A DNA stretch of 64,000 nucleotides from Bacteroides fluxus YIT 12057. GTDB taxonomy: Bacteria; Bacteroidota; Bacteroidia; Bacteroidales; Bacteroidaceae. The stretch covers positions 92,124 to 156,123 of the forward strand of contig NZ_GL882633.1 of assembly GCF_000195635.1 (NCBI RefSeq), written 5' to 3'. Under the pieces are notes generated by a model. That model searched no databases and was not told where the DNA came from. It was given only the letters and a program-made list of their open reading frames with translations. Within the stretch, counting starts at the first letter, position 1. Each line of letters opens with the position of its first letter. Below are positions 8,950 through 18,497 of this stretch, in pieces. The translations under genes were made by a program, and so were the position numbers.

Positions 8950-9018
8950 TGTATCTGAAGTGAACCTTAAAAATCGAGTAAAACACTCTTAAGGCTTACT
9001 TCAGATACATTTTTTTTA
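8950..9018 (+). terminator. Long-stem terminator after the MFS gene
   Basis: Arms 8950-8970 and 8989-9009 form a long, nearly perfect stem (TGTATCTGAAGT pairs with ACTTCAGATACA), followed by eight or more T. It starts 26 bp after the MFS stop. Confidence 0.85.
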
Positions 9019-9058
9019 ACTTTTTCCCGTTTTACACCTGTATTCTAAAAAATCAAAT

Positions 9059-9066
9059 TACCTTTG
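9059..9066 (+). promoter_or_regulatory. -7 box, probable fimbrillin gene promoter
   Basis: TACCTTTG fits TAnnTTTG. If used, the 5' leader would be about 185 nt long. It lies in the 334-bp gap between the MFS and fimbrillin genes, which otherwise holds the MFS terminator and the hairpin at 9223-9243. Confidence 0.4.
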
Positions 9067-9222
9067 CCTCCGTTTAAGACAAGTGCAAAGAAAAGAAAAA
9101 CACAGAACAACGGATTATTCAGCGGAATACCGTCAATTAGCATTCAAAAGTTACAGTACTTTTCCATACCAATTACAGCTCTGCCTCAATATAAATTCAG
9201 AACACTGGTTATGAGCACACCC

Positions 9223-9243
9223 AAGCTATAACGTTTATAGCTT
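9223..9243 (+). promoter_or_regulatory. Hairpin just upstream of the fimbrillin start
   Basis: A perfect 9-bp stem (9223-9231 with 9235-9243), three-base loop CGT, ending 15 bp before the ATG at 9259. No Shine-Dalgarno is visible. It could modulate translation, but no known regulator motif was recognised. Confidence 0.35.
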
Positions 9244-9258
9244 TAATATAAATTGAAT

Positions 9259-11166
9259 ATGGACAAACAAAAACACTTGAAAACGCTATCCAGCCAATCC
9301 TTCCTTATCGCCGTACTATTTTCAGCCTGTGTCAACCAGATTGAAACAGAGATTGTAAAAGAAAGCAGTATCCCCATCAACTTCTCCGCCGGAATAAAAC
9401 AGGCAGTCTCTACCAGAGTTACCGACGCAGGATTTGAGAACGGTGACAAAATCGGACTGTTCGCTACACTTACCGGTACAAGCCTCGGTACAGAACGCTA
9501 CATAGACAACCTCAGTCTGGAATACAACTCAATCCTTGTCCCCGAAAAGACAGTCTTCTATCCAGAAGGAAACGCTGCACTTGACTTCACAGCCTACTAT
9601 CCCTACCAGCAAGACGGACTCCAAATAGGAAGCACAGTCCTTCCCATCTCTGTACAGACAGATCAAAGTACCGCCAAGAACCATTCAGCATCCGACTTCC
9701 TCGTAGCCACCCAAAACAATATATCCAGCAGCAATGAAGTAGTGTCACTCAGTTTCCGGCACCGCCTGTCCAAACTAAAAGTCACACTGGTTCCCCAAGA
9801 AGGGGAGAACCTGGAAGAGATGCTGAAATCTTCTCCCAAAATTGTGGCAAGCGGATTCTTTACAAAGGCCGACTATGATTTAATCAGCGGTGAAATCAGC
9901 AATACTTCCGCAGCCGCCGATATCATAGCTTCAGGAGAATGGGCCCAGGCAGACGAAACCCTGGTAGGCAAGGAAATAATAGTCATTCCACAACACGCCG
10001 ACGCGGACAACCAATCCATTATCATCGAGTGGAATGGCGGAATCTATACCTGCCCGATATCCAAAATAGATTTGGAAAGCAACACCCAGCGTGTCATTAA
10101 AATAGCCATCTCGCAAGCAGACCATACATTGGCCGGAATTGTAGGAGAAATAGAATCCTGGGGCACCGAAACAACGCAAGAAGACGGAAAAGGAGACTTG
10201 CAGACAAACGAGATACACACCTCCGCACTCTCATTCAACACTTCAAACATATATAGAATATACCATCAGGGAAGAGCCATCGCCGAGATATGCAAAGAAT
10301 ACCTACAGGCAGAAAATGCCCCTATCGCTTCACAAGCCATTGTTGTCTATCCGGTAATGAACGAAAGGACAGACCTGACCGCAGGAACCGTCCTGCAGCT
10401 GTGCGGTGAATCCCGGAACCTGCACGGAGGAACGGCGTCTTGGGACACGGCAGCCAACACACTAACCTACACAGCCGGTACATCGGCACCCATCGAAAAG
10501 TTTTACATCAGTAAAAGCGGAAAAATCATCACCGCCACCAACCTTGAAGAGACCCAAAGCGTCAACATCAGCAAATATGTATTGCACGATGTGCGGCAAA
10601 GCAAATCACAAGCCTATGCCTTGGTAAAAATAGGAACCCAATATTGGATGAGAGAAGAACTAAAAGCAACATGCTATCAAGACGGTACGGAAATCAAACG
10701 CCAAACAACACTGACCGACCACAGTGAAACAGGCTACTACCTATCAGACGAATATGGATTCTACTTCTACAATGGCGAAACCTTGTTGAAAGGGAATCTT
10801 GCTCCCCAAGGCTGGAGAGTGCCTCAAACCGAGGATTGGAAAAAAATGCAAACCTATCTAAAAGACGAAGCCGCATTATTAAAAGCCGGTACCTGGGAAC
10901 TGCTGGAAGGAAAAGGGACATTAGCCGCTGTATCTAATTTGACCGGATTCAACGCCTATCCCATAGGCATGTGGAGAGAAAGCGGTCACAAGATAGATAA
11001 TTATATGACAGGCTATTGGACCCTGGACGAGGAAGAGGGCGGAAAAGTCATCCCCGCACAAACTATATTTCTCACAGCCGATGCTCCCCAATTTGTATTC
11101 AGCGACAGCCAAGCCAGCGGAAAAAACTATCTGAAAGTAATCTCCATACGCTGTATTAAGGAATGA
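9259..11166 (+). CDS. Fimbrillin-family lipoprotein with C-terminal FISUMP-like domain
   Basis: 635 residues from the ATG at 9259; an upstream TTG at 9253 keeps the frame open but is less likely. The N-terminus ends in a lipobox (LFSAC), so the protein is probably lipid-anchored. Residues about 35-300 show Bacteroidales fimbrillin/Mfa-like features (TRVTDAGFENGDKIGLFA, FTAYYPY, SFRHRLSKLKVTL). The last ~190 residues (QYWMREELKATCYQDG, GWRVPQTEDWKKM) resemble the Fibrobacter succinogenes major paralogous domain found on many surface proteins. It stands alone, flanked by terminators, with no pilus assembly genes next to it. Probably a minor pilus subunit or adhesin; the ligand is unknown. Confidence 0.8.
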   Translation: MDKQKHLKTLSSQSFLIAVLFSACVNQIETEIVKESSIPINFSAGIKQAVSTRVTDAGFENGDKIGLFATLTGTSLGTERYIDNLSLEYNSILVPEKTVFYPEGNAALDFTAYYPYQQDGLQIGSTVLPISVQTDQSTAKNHSASDFLVATQNNISSSNEVVSLSFRHRLSKLKVTLVPQEGENLEEMLKSSPKIVASGFFTKADYDLISGEISNTSAAADIIASGEWAQADETLVGKEIIVIPQHADADNQSIIIEWNGGIYTCPISKIDLESNTQRVIKIAISQADHTLAGIVGEIESWGTETTQEDGKGDLQTNEIHTSALSFNTSNIYRIYHQGRAIAEICKEYLQAENAPIASQAIVVYPVMNERTDLTAGTVLQLCGESRNLHGGTASWDTAANTLTYTAGTSAPIEKFYISKSGKIITATNLEETQSVNISKYVLHDVRQSKSQAYALVKIGTQYWMREELKATCYQDGTEIKRQTTLTDHSETGYYLSDEYGFYFYNGETLLKGNLAPQGWRVPQTEDWKKMQTYLKDEAALLKAGTWELLEGKGTLAAVSNLTGFNAYPIGMWRESGHKIDNYMTGYWTLDEEEGGKVIPAQTIFLTADAPQFVFSDSQASGKNYLKVISIRCIKE

Positions 11167-11202
11167 TAATCCAGGGGTACGGCATCCTCTACCCCATACA
11201 AT

Positions 11203-11240
11203 AAAAAAAGCTCTTTCTCACGAAAGCGCTTTTTATTTTC
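11203..11240 (+). terminator. Terminator after the fimbrillin gene
   Basis: AAAAAGC-CTTTC pairs with GAAAG-GCTTTTT (11205-11217 with 11222-11234, one T/C mismatch), loop TCAC, with a T-rich tail. The flanking A and T runs make it usable on either strand. Confidence 0.8.
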
Positions 11241-11287
11241 CCCCTCACTAAGCAAAGATCAAGCGTAAGGAGGAAACAATTTAAGGC

Positions 11288-11356
11288 AAAAAAAGGGAAG
11301 TCTCACGACTTCCACAATTCTTCTAACCTTAAATCTAAATCTCTATGAAAAAAACG
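11288..11356 (-). ncRNA. Candidate ~70-nt small RNA
   Basis: Reading leftward there is a -7 box (TATATTTG at 11369-11362), about 55 nt containing the segment ATAGAGATTTAGATTTAAGG, then a perfect 7-bp terminator hairpin (11296-11302 with 11307-11313, loop GTGA as read on this strand) followed by seven T. No peptide-coding frame with a sensible start is seen. The unit lies in a 299-bp gap, with the fimbrillin gene ending toward it and the 3' end of the helicase gene on its other side. Promoter, short body and terminator are seen directly; that it is transcribed is inference. Alternatively the hairpin only terminates the tat-helicase transcript. Confidence 0.5.
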
Positions 11357-11361
11357 TGCTG

Positions 11362-11369
11362 CAAATATA
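11362..11369 (-). promoter_or_regulatory. -7 box of the candidate small RNA
   Basis: TATATTTG on the minus strand, an exact TAnnTTTG match; the expected transcript start is near 11356. No good -33 box is visible. Confidence 0.45.
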
Positions 11370-11465
11370 CTGATTTATCTCACATTATGCTATTAATAAA
11401 CTCTATAAAGAAATAGAAAATGCTTAATATTTACTAAACAAGAGGTAATGAACGATTCCTTTTCA

Positions 11466-14400
11466 TTATTTCACCGCTACAGACTCCAACAGTCTGGCAT
11501 AAATGGGATTAAGTTTCAGCAACTGTGGTACTCCCGTCATAAACATTTGTCTGCGCGCGCGGGTAAGGGCAACATTCAGTTTCCGGTCAATCAGCACTCC
11601 ATTGTCTTCCGTCAGATTGGCAAGGTATTTCAGCTGATAGACACGGTTGACACAAAAAGAATAGATGATGACATCACGTTCACTTCCCTGGAAACGTTCC
11701 ACCGTATCTACTAATATATCATTCAAGTCCGTTATTCCTAAAGCGGCAATTTCTTTCTTGATCAAAGCTATCTGGCTGCGATAAGGAGTAATGATCCCTA
11801 ACGTTAAAGCAGAGTTAAAGCCGGAACTTACAGCATACTGCTGATAGACAGCCTCAGCCAAACAGGCAACGATCCGCGCTTCCGAATGGTTCATCTTGAC
11901 AGACCGGGACAATGCTTCGGGAACAGAAGGCAAAAACGCCACACGACGTGTCAGCAGTCCGGCAAACTCACAACCGCATAACCCGGGAGAAAGGCTGAGT
12001 TCGCCCTGCTGATGCGGCAATCCCACCGGTTCCAGCAACCCTCCATAGAAGGCATGGTTAGGAAACGAAGCAACCTCCACATTCATACGTCCCTGACGAC
12101 ACAGCATATCGTAACAACGACCGGGCACCCATGATGAAGCACCTGTAAAAGCCTGCAGATTCTTCCGGGTAATATTCCGGTATAACCGTTCAAAAAGAGA
12201 ATCCTTCAAATTGTACAAGCCGATAGCCTGCAATGCCTCATCACAGACCTCCGACTGTTCGGAAGATTGCAGAACAACGGCAGGAAGCTGTTTATGGTCG
12301 CCTATCAGTATGAATTTACCGATGGCATCTGCACCGGCAGCATTCCGGATGCAAAGCAGCCCCAAAAGCTGAGGCTCCAGTATCTGGGTAGCTTCATCTA
12401 TAATAGCCACGTCAAAGGTTTTCAGCCGGAAAAAGTCAGTCTTGGCAGACAAGGTGGCAACCGTCCCCACAAAGACACGGCAACGCGCAATGCGCTCCTG
12501 CACTTCACGACGGGTAGAGCAGCTTTCCAGCACATTTTCAATCAGATGCCCGCGATACGCCTCGTCACAGGATAATTCGCTGCCGATACGGATAAAATCA
12601 ATCTCGGGGGTAATGGCAGCAAGCGCCTTGCTGATTTCATCTACCGCACGGTTGGTATAGGAAAGCAGCAAAATCTGTTTTCCTTCCCGGTAAAAGGCCT
12701 CTACCATCCCACGCAAGGCACGTGAAGTTTTGCCGGTACCAGGAGGTCCGATCAACAGGAAATAATCTCCGGCAGCCTGCGCCTTCAAGGTAATCCGGGC
12801 AAAGGCATCCGGGGCAGCAGCGATACGGGCATCCAAAGAAAGGTCAAATTCCGGCATACGCTGCCCCAAAAGCAAGTCACGCCGGCTTTTCGTTGCGGAA
12901 AGAAAGGCAGAAAGTCCCAAGTACATTCCGCGAAAGGCAGTGTCCATATAGTCATGCTCTATGGCATAACGGCTTCCGGCAGGCAACACTCCCGCATTCT
13001 GTTGAGCTGCACGAAGACGCATGCAGACCTCGTCATCAGATATGCGCTCTATATTTCCTTTAAAAACCATTCTATTGGTCACATTGTCACCATCCTTGTT
13101 CCGTTCATAGAGTACTACGGCATCCCCTTGCCGGAAATTGGGAAGTACCTGGTTTTCAACAGCCTCACCATATACTGTCCGTCGCAGAAGCAAATACGGC
13201 TTATGCGCATCCGCGGCATGGTTTTCCCGGATAGCCAGGTCGTACAGGATTTCGCCGGCCTCACACTTCTCCGCCAACGTGGAAAGCCATAATGCCGCAG
13301 CTCCCGCACGTCCTTCGTAATCTATATCTCCCGATTTGGAAGTGTAGAGTTCCTTCGTTATAAAATTATAGAGCGTGTAGAAATAGCTCTGCTCTATGGA
13401 TGACAGGGCGAGGATACGTTGCGTCACGGCATTAATGGAGGGATAAAGATAACGCTTCCATAAGACATTGTCCAGTTGCCGTTCATTCAGTATGTCCGGA
13501 TGAATCTCCTTCAGCCGTTCCGCCGTATATTGAGGACTATTTCTCAACTGTATGCCATACTCATTTGCCACTATCCGGTTGCGGACGTCCATCACCCTCC
13601 TTACCATAGCCCATGAAGGGCGTGCCGGATACAATAATGGATAACGGGTATAAAACAGATAAGCCTTTACCCGCCTGTGATCCATTCCCATCGAGTATTC
13701 CAGCACCGCTTGATAGAGCAGCATCTGCACCTTGTTATTTTCTTTCGGTTCCACTTTGCCGCGGATAGCGTATTCATCCGCCTTGCCGGACTTCATTTCT
13801 ATAAACGAAGACATATCCCGCTGCATATAGTCCAAACGTCCCTGCAGGCCCAAAGCCTCACAGATATAAGAGGGTTCCAACACCGCATCCGTTTTGTCCA
13901 GCCCATACCCCGGCGCACGGAAAGTCTCCGTCACGGTCTGGCGGATATTATCAAAATGCCGCCTGCAGTCGGCAAAGAACTCCGCTTCTTTCTCCCTGTC
14001 CCTCAAATCGGCACAAGCAGCCAGTTCGATAGGATACGAACGGAAAGCTTTCTTCATGCACGTCAAATAGTCGGGTGATTCTTCGGAATGAATCCACTCA
14101 TCCAGAAAAAGATTGGCTATATTACCCAGCAACAGCGGACGGGTATTATCCGGTGACTGCAAACGCGCCAGCATATAATTGGCGGGATGGTGTCCGTAAT
14201 CTTTAAAACATTCTGCCAGCGCACTGATATCTATCAAGTAATCCGGTTCGAGTATGATAAAAGAAGGAGTCAATATACCGGCGTCATCCACAGCCACATC
14301 AAGCAGATTGACTTGGGCATGGCGCCACAGCAGTTGACAGGTTTCTGCAAATTCCTCATTGATTTGCGGCACATTGTAACGGACGCGCAACGGTTCATCG

Positions 14401-14885
14401 GCAAGCCTATCTACCGGCAATACATATAGAAAGGCATCATCGGCGTATTGGAAACAGACACGCATCCGCCGTATCCGTTCCTTGGCAAGAGGAGACACCA
14501 CATAGGTAGCATCCGCATGCGGCAACAGGCGATAAAGCCCGGCGGGTATGTCTTCCCCTGTCAGGCGCCTGATGAAAAATGCCAGCGTCTTGGCATCACG
14601 CAGCAGCTGTTCCCGGGAAGGTTCCGCCTGGCGGTTCAGTATGGCATTGGAAGTCAGCCGGAAAGTATGCAGGCGATTCTGCTCAACCATGGAAAGCCCC
14701 GCCTTCGAAGCCACGAAACTGATTCGTGCAGAAAGGTCTGTCATCTGCAAACTGCTGTCCGCCATCTGTGTACGGCATAAACGTTCCAACAGTTCCCGCA
14801 TCTGGCGGTAAGCCATATCCAAGGACAAATTACCTTCCTTGCAAACCGCCAGCAACACGTCAAAATATTCCTCTACCTCATTCAT
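11466..14885 (-). CDS. DNA2-like PD-(D/E)XK nuclease / superfamily 1 helicase
   Basis: 1139 residues. The central part carries a Cas4/RecB-type nuclease motif: GRLD (D352) and EMK (E363, K365) near residues 349-368. The C-terminal half is an SF1B helicase of the UPF1/DNA2 type: Walker A LIGPPGTGKTSR near residue 710, DEATQ near 828, GDHKQLPAV shortly after, and DTVERFQGSERDVIIYS plus NVALTRARRQ near the end. Family knowledge suggests flap or end processing in replication and repair. The N-terminal ~330 residues were not recognised. Its start overlaps the tatC stop by 4 bp (ATGA), so it is translated as the last gene of a tatA-tatC-helicase operon; no functional link to Tat export is evident. 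Confidence 0.85.
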   Translation of the reverse strand: MNEVEEYFDVLLAVCKEGNLSLDMAYRQMRELLERLCRTQMADSSLQMTDLSARISFVASKAGLSMVEQNRLHTFRLTSNAILNRQAEPSREQLLRDAKTLAFFIRRLTGEDIPAGLYRLLPHADATYVVSPLAKERIRRMRVCFQYADDAFLYVLPVDRLADEPLRVRYNVPQINEEFAETCQLLWRHAQVNLLDVAVDDAGILTPSFIILEPDYLIDISALAECFKDYGHHPANYMLARLQSPDNTRPLLLGNIANLFLDEWIHSEESPDYLTCMKKAFRSYPIELAACADLRDREKEAEFFADCRRHFDNIRQTVTETFRAPGYGLDKTDAVLEPSYICEALGLQGRLDYMQRDMSSFIEMKSGKADEYAIRGKVEPKENNKVQMLLYQAVLEYSMGMDHRRVKAYLFYTRYPLLYPARPSWAMVRRVMDVRNRIVANEYGIQLRNSPQYTAERLKEIHPDILNERQLDNVLWKRYLYPSINAVTQRILALSSIEQSYFYTLYNFITKELYTSKSGDIDYEGRAGAAALWLSTLAEKCEAGEILYDLAIRENHAADAHKPYLLLRRTVYGEAVENQVLPNFRQGDAVVLYERNKDGDNVTNRMVFKGNIERISDDEVCMRLRAAQQNAGVLPAGSRYAIEHDYMDTAFRGMYLGLSAFLSATKSRRDLLLGQRMPEFDLSLDARIAAAPDAFARITLKAQAAGDYFLLIGPPGTGKTSRALRGMVEAFYREGKQILLLSYTNRAVDEISKALAAITPEIDFIRIGSELSCDEAYRGHLIENVLESCSTRREVQERIARCRVFVGTVATLSAKTDFFRLKTFDVAIIDEATQILEPQLLGLLCIRNAAGADAIGKFILIGDHKQLPAVVLQSSEQSEVCDEALQAIGLYNLKDSLFERLYRNITRKNLQAFTGASSWVPGRCYDMLCRQGRMNVEVASFPNHAFYGGLLEPVGLPHQQGELSLSPGLCGCEFAGLLTRRVAFLPSVPEALSRSVKMNHSEARIVACLAEAVYQQYAVSSGFNSALTLGIITPYRSQIALIKKEIAALGITDLNDILVDTVERFQGSERDVIIYSFCVNRVYQLKYLANLTEDNGVLIDRKLNVALTRARRQMFMTGVPQLLKLNPIYARLLESVAVK

Positions 14886-15691
14886 TCTTCCGTATCTTCT
14901 TCACCGTTCTTTTTGTCCTTTATCATCAGGATGCTCAACTCATAGAGCAGATAAAGAGGAACGGCCACCACCGTCAGAGTGAACGGATCACCCGTAGGTG
15001 TAATGATAGCGGCAGCAATGACTATAACCACGATAGCATGACGGCGGTACTTGCGCAAGAAAGACTTGTGCACCACTCCCAACAAGGACAGCAGCCAAGT
15101 CACCAACGGCAGTTCGAATGCCAGTCCCATACAAAGCACCAGCATCATAAAATTATCTATATATGAGTTCAGAGAAATCTGGTTCTCAATCGTCGCACTC
15201 AACTGATAGGTGGAAAGGAAGCGCAATGTAAGCGGATAAACCATGAAGTAGCCCAACAACACCCCGATAAAGAACATTACCGTACCGATGCCCAACGCCT
15301 TCTTCACCCCCTTGCGTTCATGGGGATAGAGAGCCGGACTCACAAAACGCCAGACCTCATAAAAAAGATAAGGGGCAGCCGTCACCACCGACATCCAGAA
15401 GGCTGTGGACATGTGGATAAAAAACGGGGCAGCCAGATTGATATTAATCAGTTTCACCCGGAATTCCTGCGTAAAGAACTCATCCTGCAAATCCAGTTCT
15501 CGTCCTATCCAGCGTAATAAATCATAGAAAACAAAGTCATTATGGCAAGGAGCCAACACCACATTATCAAACAGATAGGGCATTGCAACGAAATAACCTA
15601 CCGCCAATACGAACCACACCCCGAGGACACGAAACAGCACCCGGCGAAGTTCATCCAAATGATCCCAGAAAGTAAGTTCTTTTTCTGCCAT
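14882..15691 (-). CDS. tatC: Twin-arginine translocase subunit TatC
   Basis: 269 residues with six predicted membrane segments. The N-terminus MAEKELTFWDHLDELRRVLF and the FVSPALYPHERK loop are TatC hallmarks. TatC recognises twin-arginine signal peptides and with TatA moves folded proteins across the inner membrane. The charged tail (KDKKNGEEDTEE) is cytoplasmic. It lies 12 bp after tatA and overlaps the following helicase gene by 4 bp. No tatB is present next to it, as is common in Bacteroidetes. Confidence 0.95.
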   Translation of the reverse strand: MAEKELTFWDHLDELRRVLFRVLGVWFVLAVGYFVAMPYLFDNVVLAPCHNDFVFYDLLRWIGRELDLQDEFFTQEFRVKLININLAAPFFIHMSTAFWMSVVTAAPYLFYEVWRFVSPALYPHERKGVKKALGIGTVMFFIGVLLGYFMVYPLTLRFLSTYQLSATIENQISLNSYIDNFMMLVLCMGLAFELPLVTWLLSLLGVVHKSFLRKYRRHAIVVIVIAAAIITPTGDPFTLTVVAVPLYLLYELSILMIKDKKNGEEDTEE

Positions 15692-15703
15692 TAATCCACC
15701 GCC

Positions 15704-15922
15704 TTATTTTTTTTCTTCAGCCGGTTTGTCCAAATCCTCTTTGGCCTTGTCAATTTCTTCCTTGGCTTCGTTCACTCCATCCTTGAAACTCTTCACACCT
15801 TTGCCCAAACCACGCATCAGTTCGGGAATCTTCTTGCCGCCAAACAGCAACAGAATAACCAGTGCTATGATAATCCATTCGGAACCACTGGGCAGAAAGC
15901 CTAATAAAAGTAAGTTTGTCAT
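15704..15922 (-). CDS. tatA: Twin-arginine translocase pore subunit TatA
   Basis: 72 residues: one N-terminal membrane segment ([20 protein letters not shown]), the [16 protein letters not shown] amphipathic helix, and an acidic/lysine-rich tail. This is the classic TatA/E layout, with the conserved F-G hinge and the length expected for the family. It forms the protein-conducting assembly with TatC, encoded immediately downstream. A -7 box at 15946-15953 marks it as first gene of the operon. Confidence 0.95.
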   Translation of the reverse strand: MTNLLLLGFLPSGSEWIIIALVILLLFGGKKIPELMRGLGKGVKSFKDGVNEAKEEIDKAKEDLDKPAEEKK

Positions 15923-15945
15923 AGTCGTATCGAATTAATTTGATG

Positions 15946-15953
15946 CAAATATA
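15946..15953 (-). promoter_or_regulatory. -7 box of the tat operon
   Basis: TATATTTG on the minus strand, an exact TAnnTTTG match, 24 bp upstream of the tatA ATG. Confidence 0.55.
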
Positions 15954-15992
15954 GCAAGATTTATAATTTTAGACTGATGATTCAGCATTTAT

Positions 15993-18497
15993 TCAATCCT
16001 GATAATACACTCGCTTCACCCGTGTGGAAACACTCGTCAATATTTCATAAGGTATGGTTTCGAGTATATCGGAAAGCACCGTGATGGGCAGGTGGTCACC
16101 AAAAATCTCTACCATGTCCCCTTCCTTGCAGTCAATGTCCGTTACATCAATCATGCAGACATCCATGCATATATTGCCCACATAGGGTGCTTTCTGCCCG
16201 TTTACCAGGCAATAGGCATGGCCGTTGCCGAGATGGCGGTTCAATCCGTCGGCATACCCGATAGGAATGGCGGCAATACGTGAAGGACGGCTTAAATGTC
16301 CCTTCCGGCTATAGCCTACGGTATCTTCTCCGGGCACATCACGTATCTGCAGAATGGTGGTACGTAAGGTACTTACATTGTTCATGATAGAATTGTCCAC
16401 CGGATTGACTCCATACAACCCGATGCCGAGACGCACCATATCAAACTGCGCACCCGGAAAACGTTCTATTCCTGCGGAATTACAGATATGGCGAAGTATT
16501 TTATGCGGGAAAGCATTCTGCAACTCCATGGATGCCTTTTCAAAGTTTACGATCTGCTGACGTGTGAAAGCATCGAACTGCGGTGCGTCACTGCCTACAA
16601 AATGAGAGAAGACGGAACGTGGGATAACCGCATTCTGCCCCTTCAAGCGTTCAATCAGACGGGGCATGTCTTCGGGAGCGAATCCCAGACGATGCATACC
16701 GGTATCCACCTTGACATGAATGGGGAAGTTGGTAATCCCCTCTTTCTCCGCTTCCTTAATCAAGGCTTCCAACAAGTGGAAACTATAGACTTCGGGTTCC
16801 AGCTTGTAGTCAAACATCGTCTTGAATGCCGTCATTTCCGGATTCATGATGATGATGCTTGCCGTAATCCCGGCCTTGCGGAGTTCGGAACCTTCATCAG
16901 CCACAGCTACAGCCAGATAATCCACGTGATGCTCCTGCAAAGTCTTGGCAATTTCGTATGAACCGGCACCGTATGCAGACGCCTTCACCATACATACAGT
17001 CTTGGCCTCCGGCTTCAGCCTGCTGCGATAGCTGTTCAGATTGGCAATCATGGCACCGAGATTCACCTCCAGGATGGTTTCATGCACTTTCTTCTCCAAC
17101 ACCTCCGTCAAGGCATCAAAGCCGAATTTGCGTGCCCCTTTAATAAGTATGATCTCGTTTTCCAACCGGAGTTCTCCACGCTCAATGGCCCGTATCAAGG
17201 TGTTCGTATCAGGATAGAACGATTTCTCCACATCGAAACGTGCGGCACAAGTAGCTATTTCATTGCCCACACCTATGATACGTTCAATGCCGCGGCTGTT
17301 CACCAGTTGCGCCACCTGCCGGTAAAGGGTAGGAGTATTTTGCCCCGTTTCAAGAATATCGGAAAGTACCAGTGTCCGCTTCAGCCCGTTGACAAGCGAA
17401 CGGCGATACAAGAAATTGAGTGCAATATCCAATGAGCCCAGGTCGGAATTATAACTGTCATTTATCAACAGGCAGCCGTTCTTGCCCTCTTTCACTTCCA
17501 GACGCATGGCAACGGGTTCCAGCTTGGCCATACGTTCCGTAATCTTTTCGGCAGGCAACATGAGGTACAGACAGGCGGCAAGGCAGTTCAACGAATTTTC
17601 AATGGAAGCATCGTCAATGAAAGGCAAGGTAAATGTATTGTCCATATCCAGATAACGATAGGAGATCACCGTACACTCCTCTTTCTTTTCTACCTTACTT
17701 ATATACAAAGGACGTTCCATGTCTTTCCGGCTCCACGCTATCTCGCGGGCAGAAAGCATGGACTTTGCCACACAGTTGCTGATAAATTCATCATCACCGT
17801 TGTAAATCACCACATCACAATTCTTAAACAGGACAAGCTTCTCCATACATTTTTCTTGCAAGGAAAAGAAGTTTTCCTGATGGGCTCCGCCTATATTGGT
17901 CAAGATACCGATCGTGGGTTTGATGATATTCTGCAAGGCACGCATCTCACCCGGCTCGGAAATACCGGCTTCAAATATCGCCAGTTCAGACTGCTCATTC
18001 ATCTGCCAAACGGACAAAGGTACTCCTATTTGGGAATTATAGCTGCGCGGAGAACGTACAATCGCCCGTTCGGGACTGATAAGCTGGTGCAGCCATTCCT
18101 TAACTATAGTCTTTCCGTTACTGCCCGTTATACCGATTACAGGAATCTGGAACTTCCCCCGGTGCTGTTCGGCAAGCTTTTGCAAAGCTTTCAGCGGATT
18201 AGGCACTATCAGATAATTGACAACCGGCGACTGGTCGTTGGCAGTCGGCTTCAATTTTCCACTCTCAATGTCCCTATAACTTTCCTCGCTGACGACAAAG
18301 TTACGGACACCACGGGCATACAGGTCCGGGATATAGCGGGCACCGTCGTTCCGTTTGGTAGTCAAGGCAAAGAATAATGTTTCCTCGGGAAAACTCAAGG
18401 AACGGCTGTCGGTAAGCAGCCAATCAATGGTAGCCGGTACACTTCCCACACGCCGTGCACCCATGCTTTCGGTTATGCTTTCAATCGAATACGACAT
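15993..18497 (-). CDS. Bifunctional MurF (UDP-MurNAc-tripeptide:D-Ala-D-Ala ligase)-alanine racemase
   Basis: 834 residues in two enzymes. Residues about 1-450 are a Mur ligase with the ATP loop GITGSNGKTIVKEW, the MurF step that adds D-Ala-D-Ala to the peptidoglycan precursor. Residues about 460-834 are a fold-III PLP alanine racemase: VCMVKASAYGAG carries the PLP-binding lysine and IPIGYADGLNR the C-terminal signature. Joining the maker of D-Ala to its user is a known Bacteroidetes arrangement. The start overlaps the end of the upstream GSCFA gene by 25 bp, so the two are probably translationally coupled. Both active-site blocks look intact. Confidence 0.95.
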   Translation of the reverse strand: MSYSIESITESMGARRVGSVPATIDWLLTDSRSLSFPEETLFFALTTKRNDGARYIPDLYARGVRNFVVSEESYRDIESGKLKPTANDQSPVVNYLIVPNPLKALQKLAEQHRGKFQIPVIGITGSNGKTIVKEWLHQLISPERAIVRSPRSYNSQIGVPLSVWQMNEQSELAIFEAGISEPGEMRALQNIIKPTIGILTNIGGAHQENFFSLQEKCMEKLVLFKNCDVVIYNGDDEFISNCVAKSMLSAREIAWSRKDMERPLYISKVEKKEECTVISYRYLDMDNTFTLPFIDDASIENSLNCLAACLYLMLPAEKITERMAKLEPVAMRLEVKEGKNGCLLINDSYNSDLGSLDIALNFLYRRSLVNGLKRTLVLSDILETGQNTPTLYRQVAQLVNSRGIERIIGVGNEIATCAARFDVEKSFYPDTNTLIRAIERGELRLENEIILIKGARKFGFDALTEVLEKKVHETILEVNLGAMIANLNSYRSRLKPEAKTVCMVKASAYGAGSYEIAKTLQEHHVDYLAVAVADEGSELRKAGITASIIIMNPEMTAFKTMFDYKLEPEVYSFHLLEALIKEAEKEGITNFPIHVKVDTGMHRLGFAPEDMPRLIERLKGQNAVIPRSVFSHFVGSDAPQFDAFTRQQIVNFEKASMELQNAFPHKILRHICNSAGIERFPGAQFDMVRLGIGLYGVNPVDNSIMNNVSTLRTTILQIRDVPGEDTVGYSRKGHLSRPSRIAAIPIGYADGLNRHLGNGHAYCLVNGQKAPYVGNICMDVCMIDVTDIDCKEGDMVEIFGDHLPITVLSDILETIPYEILTSVSTRVKRVYYQD

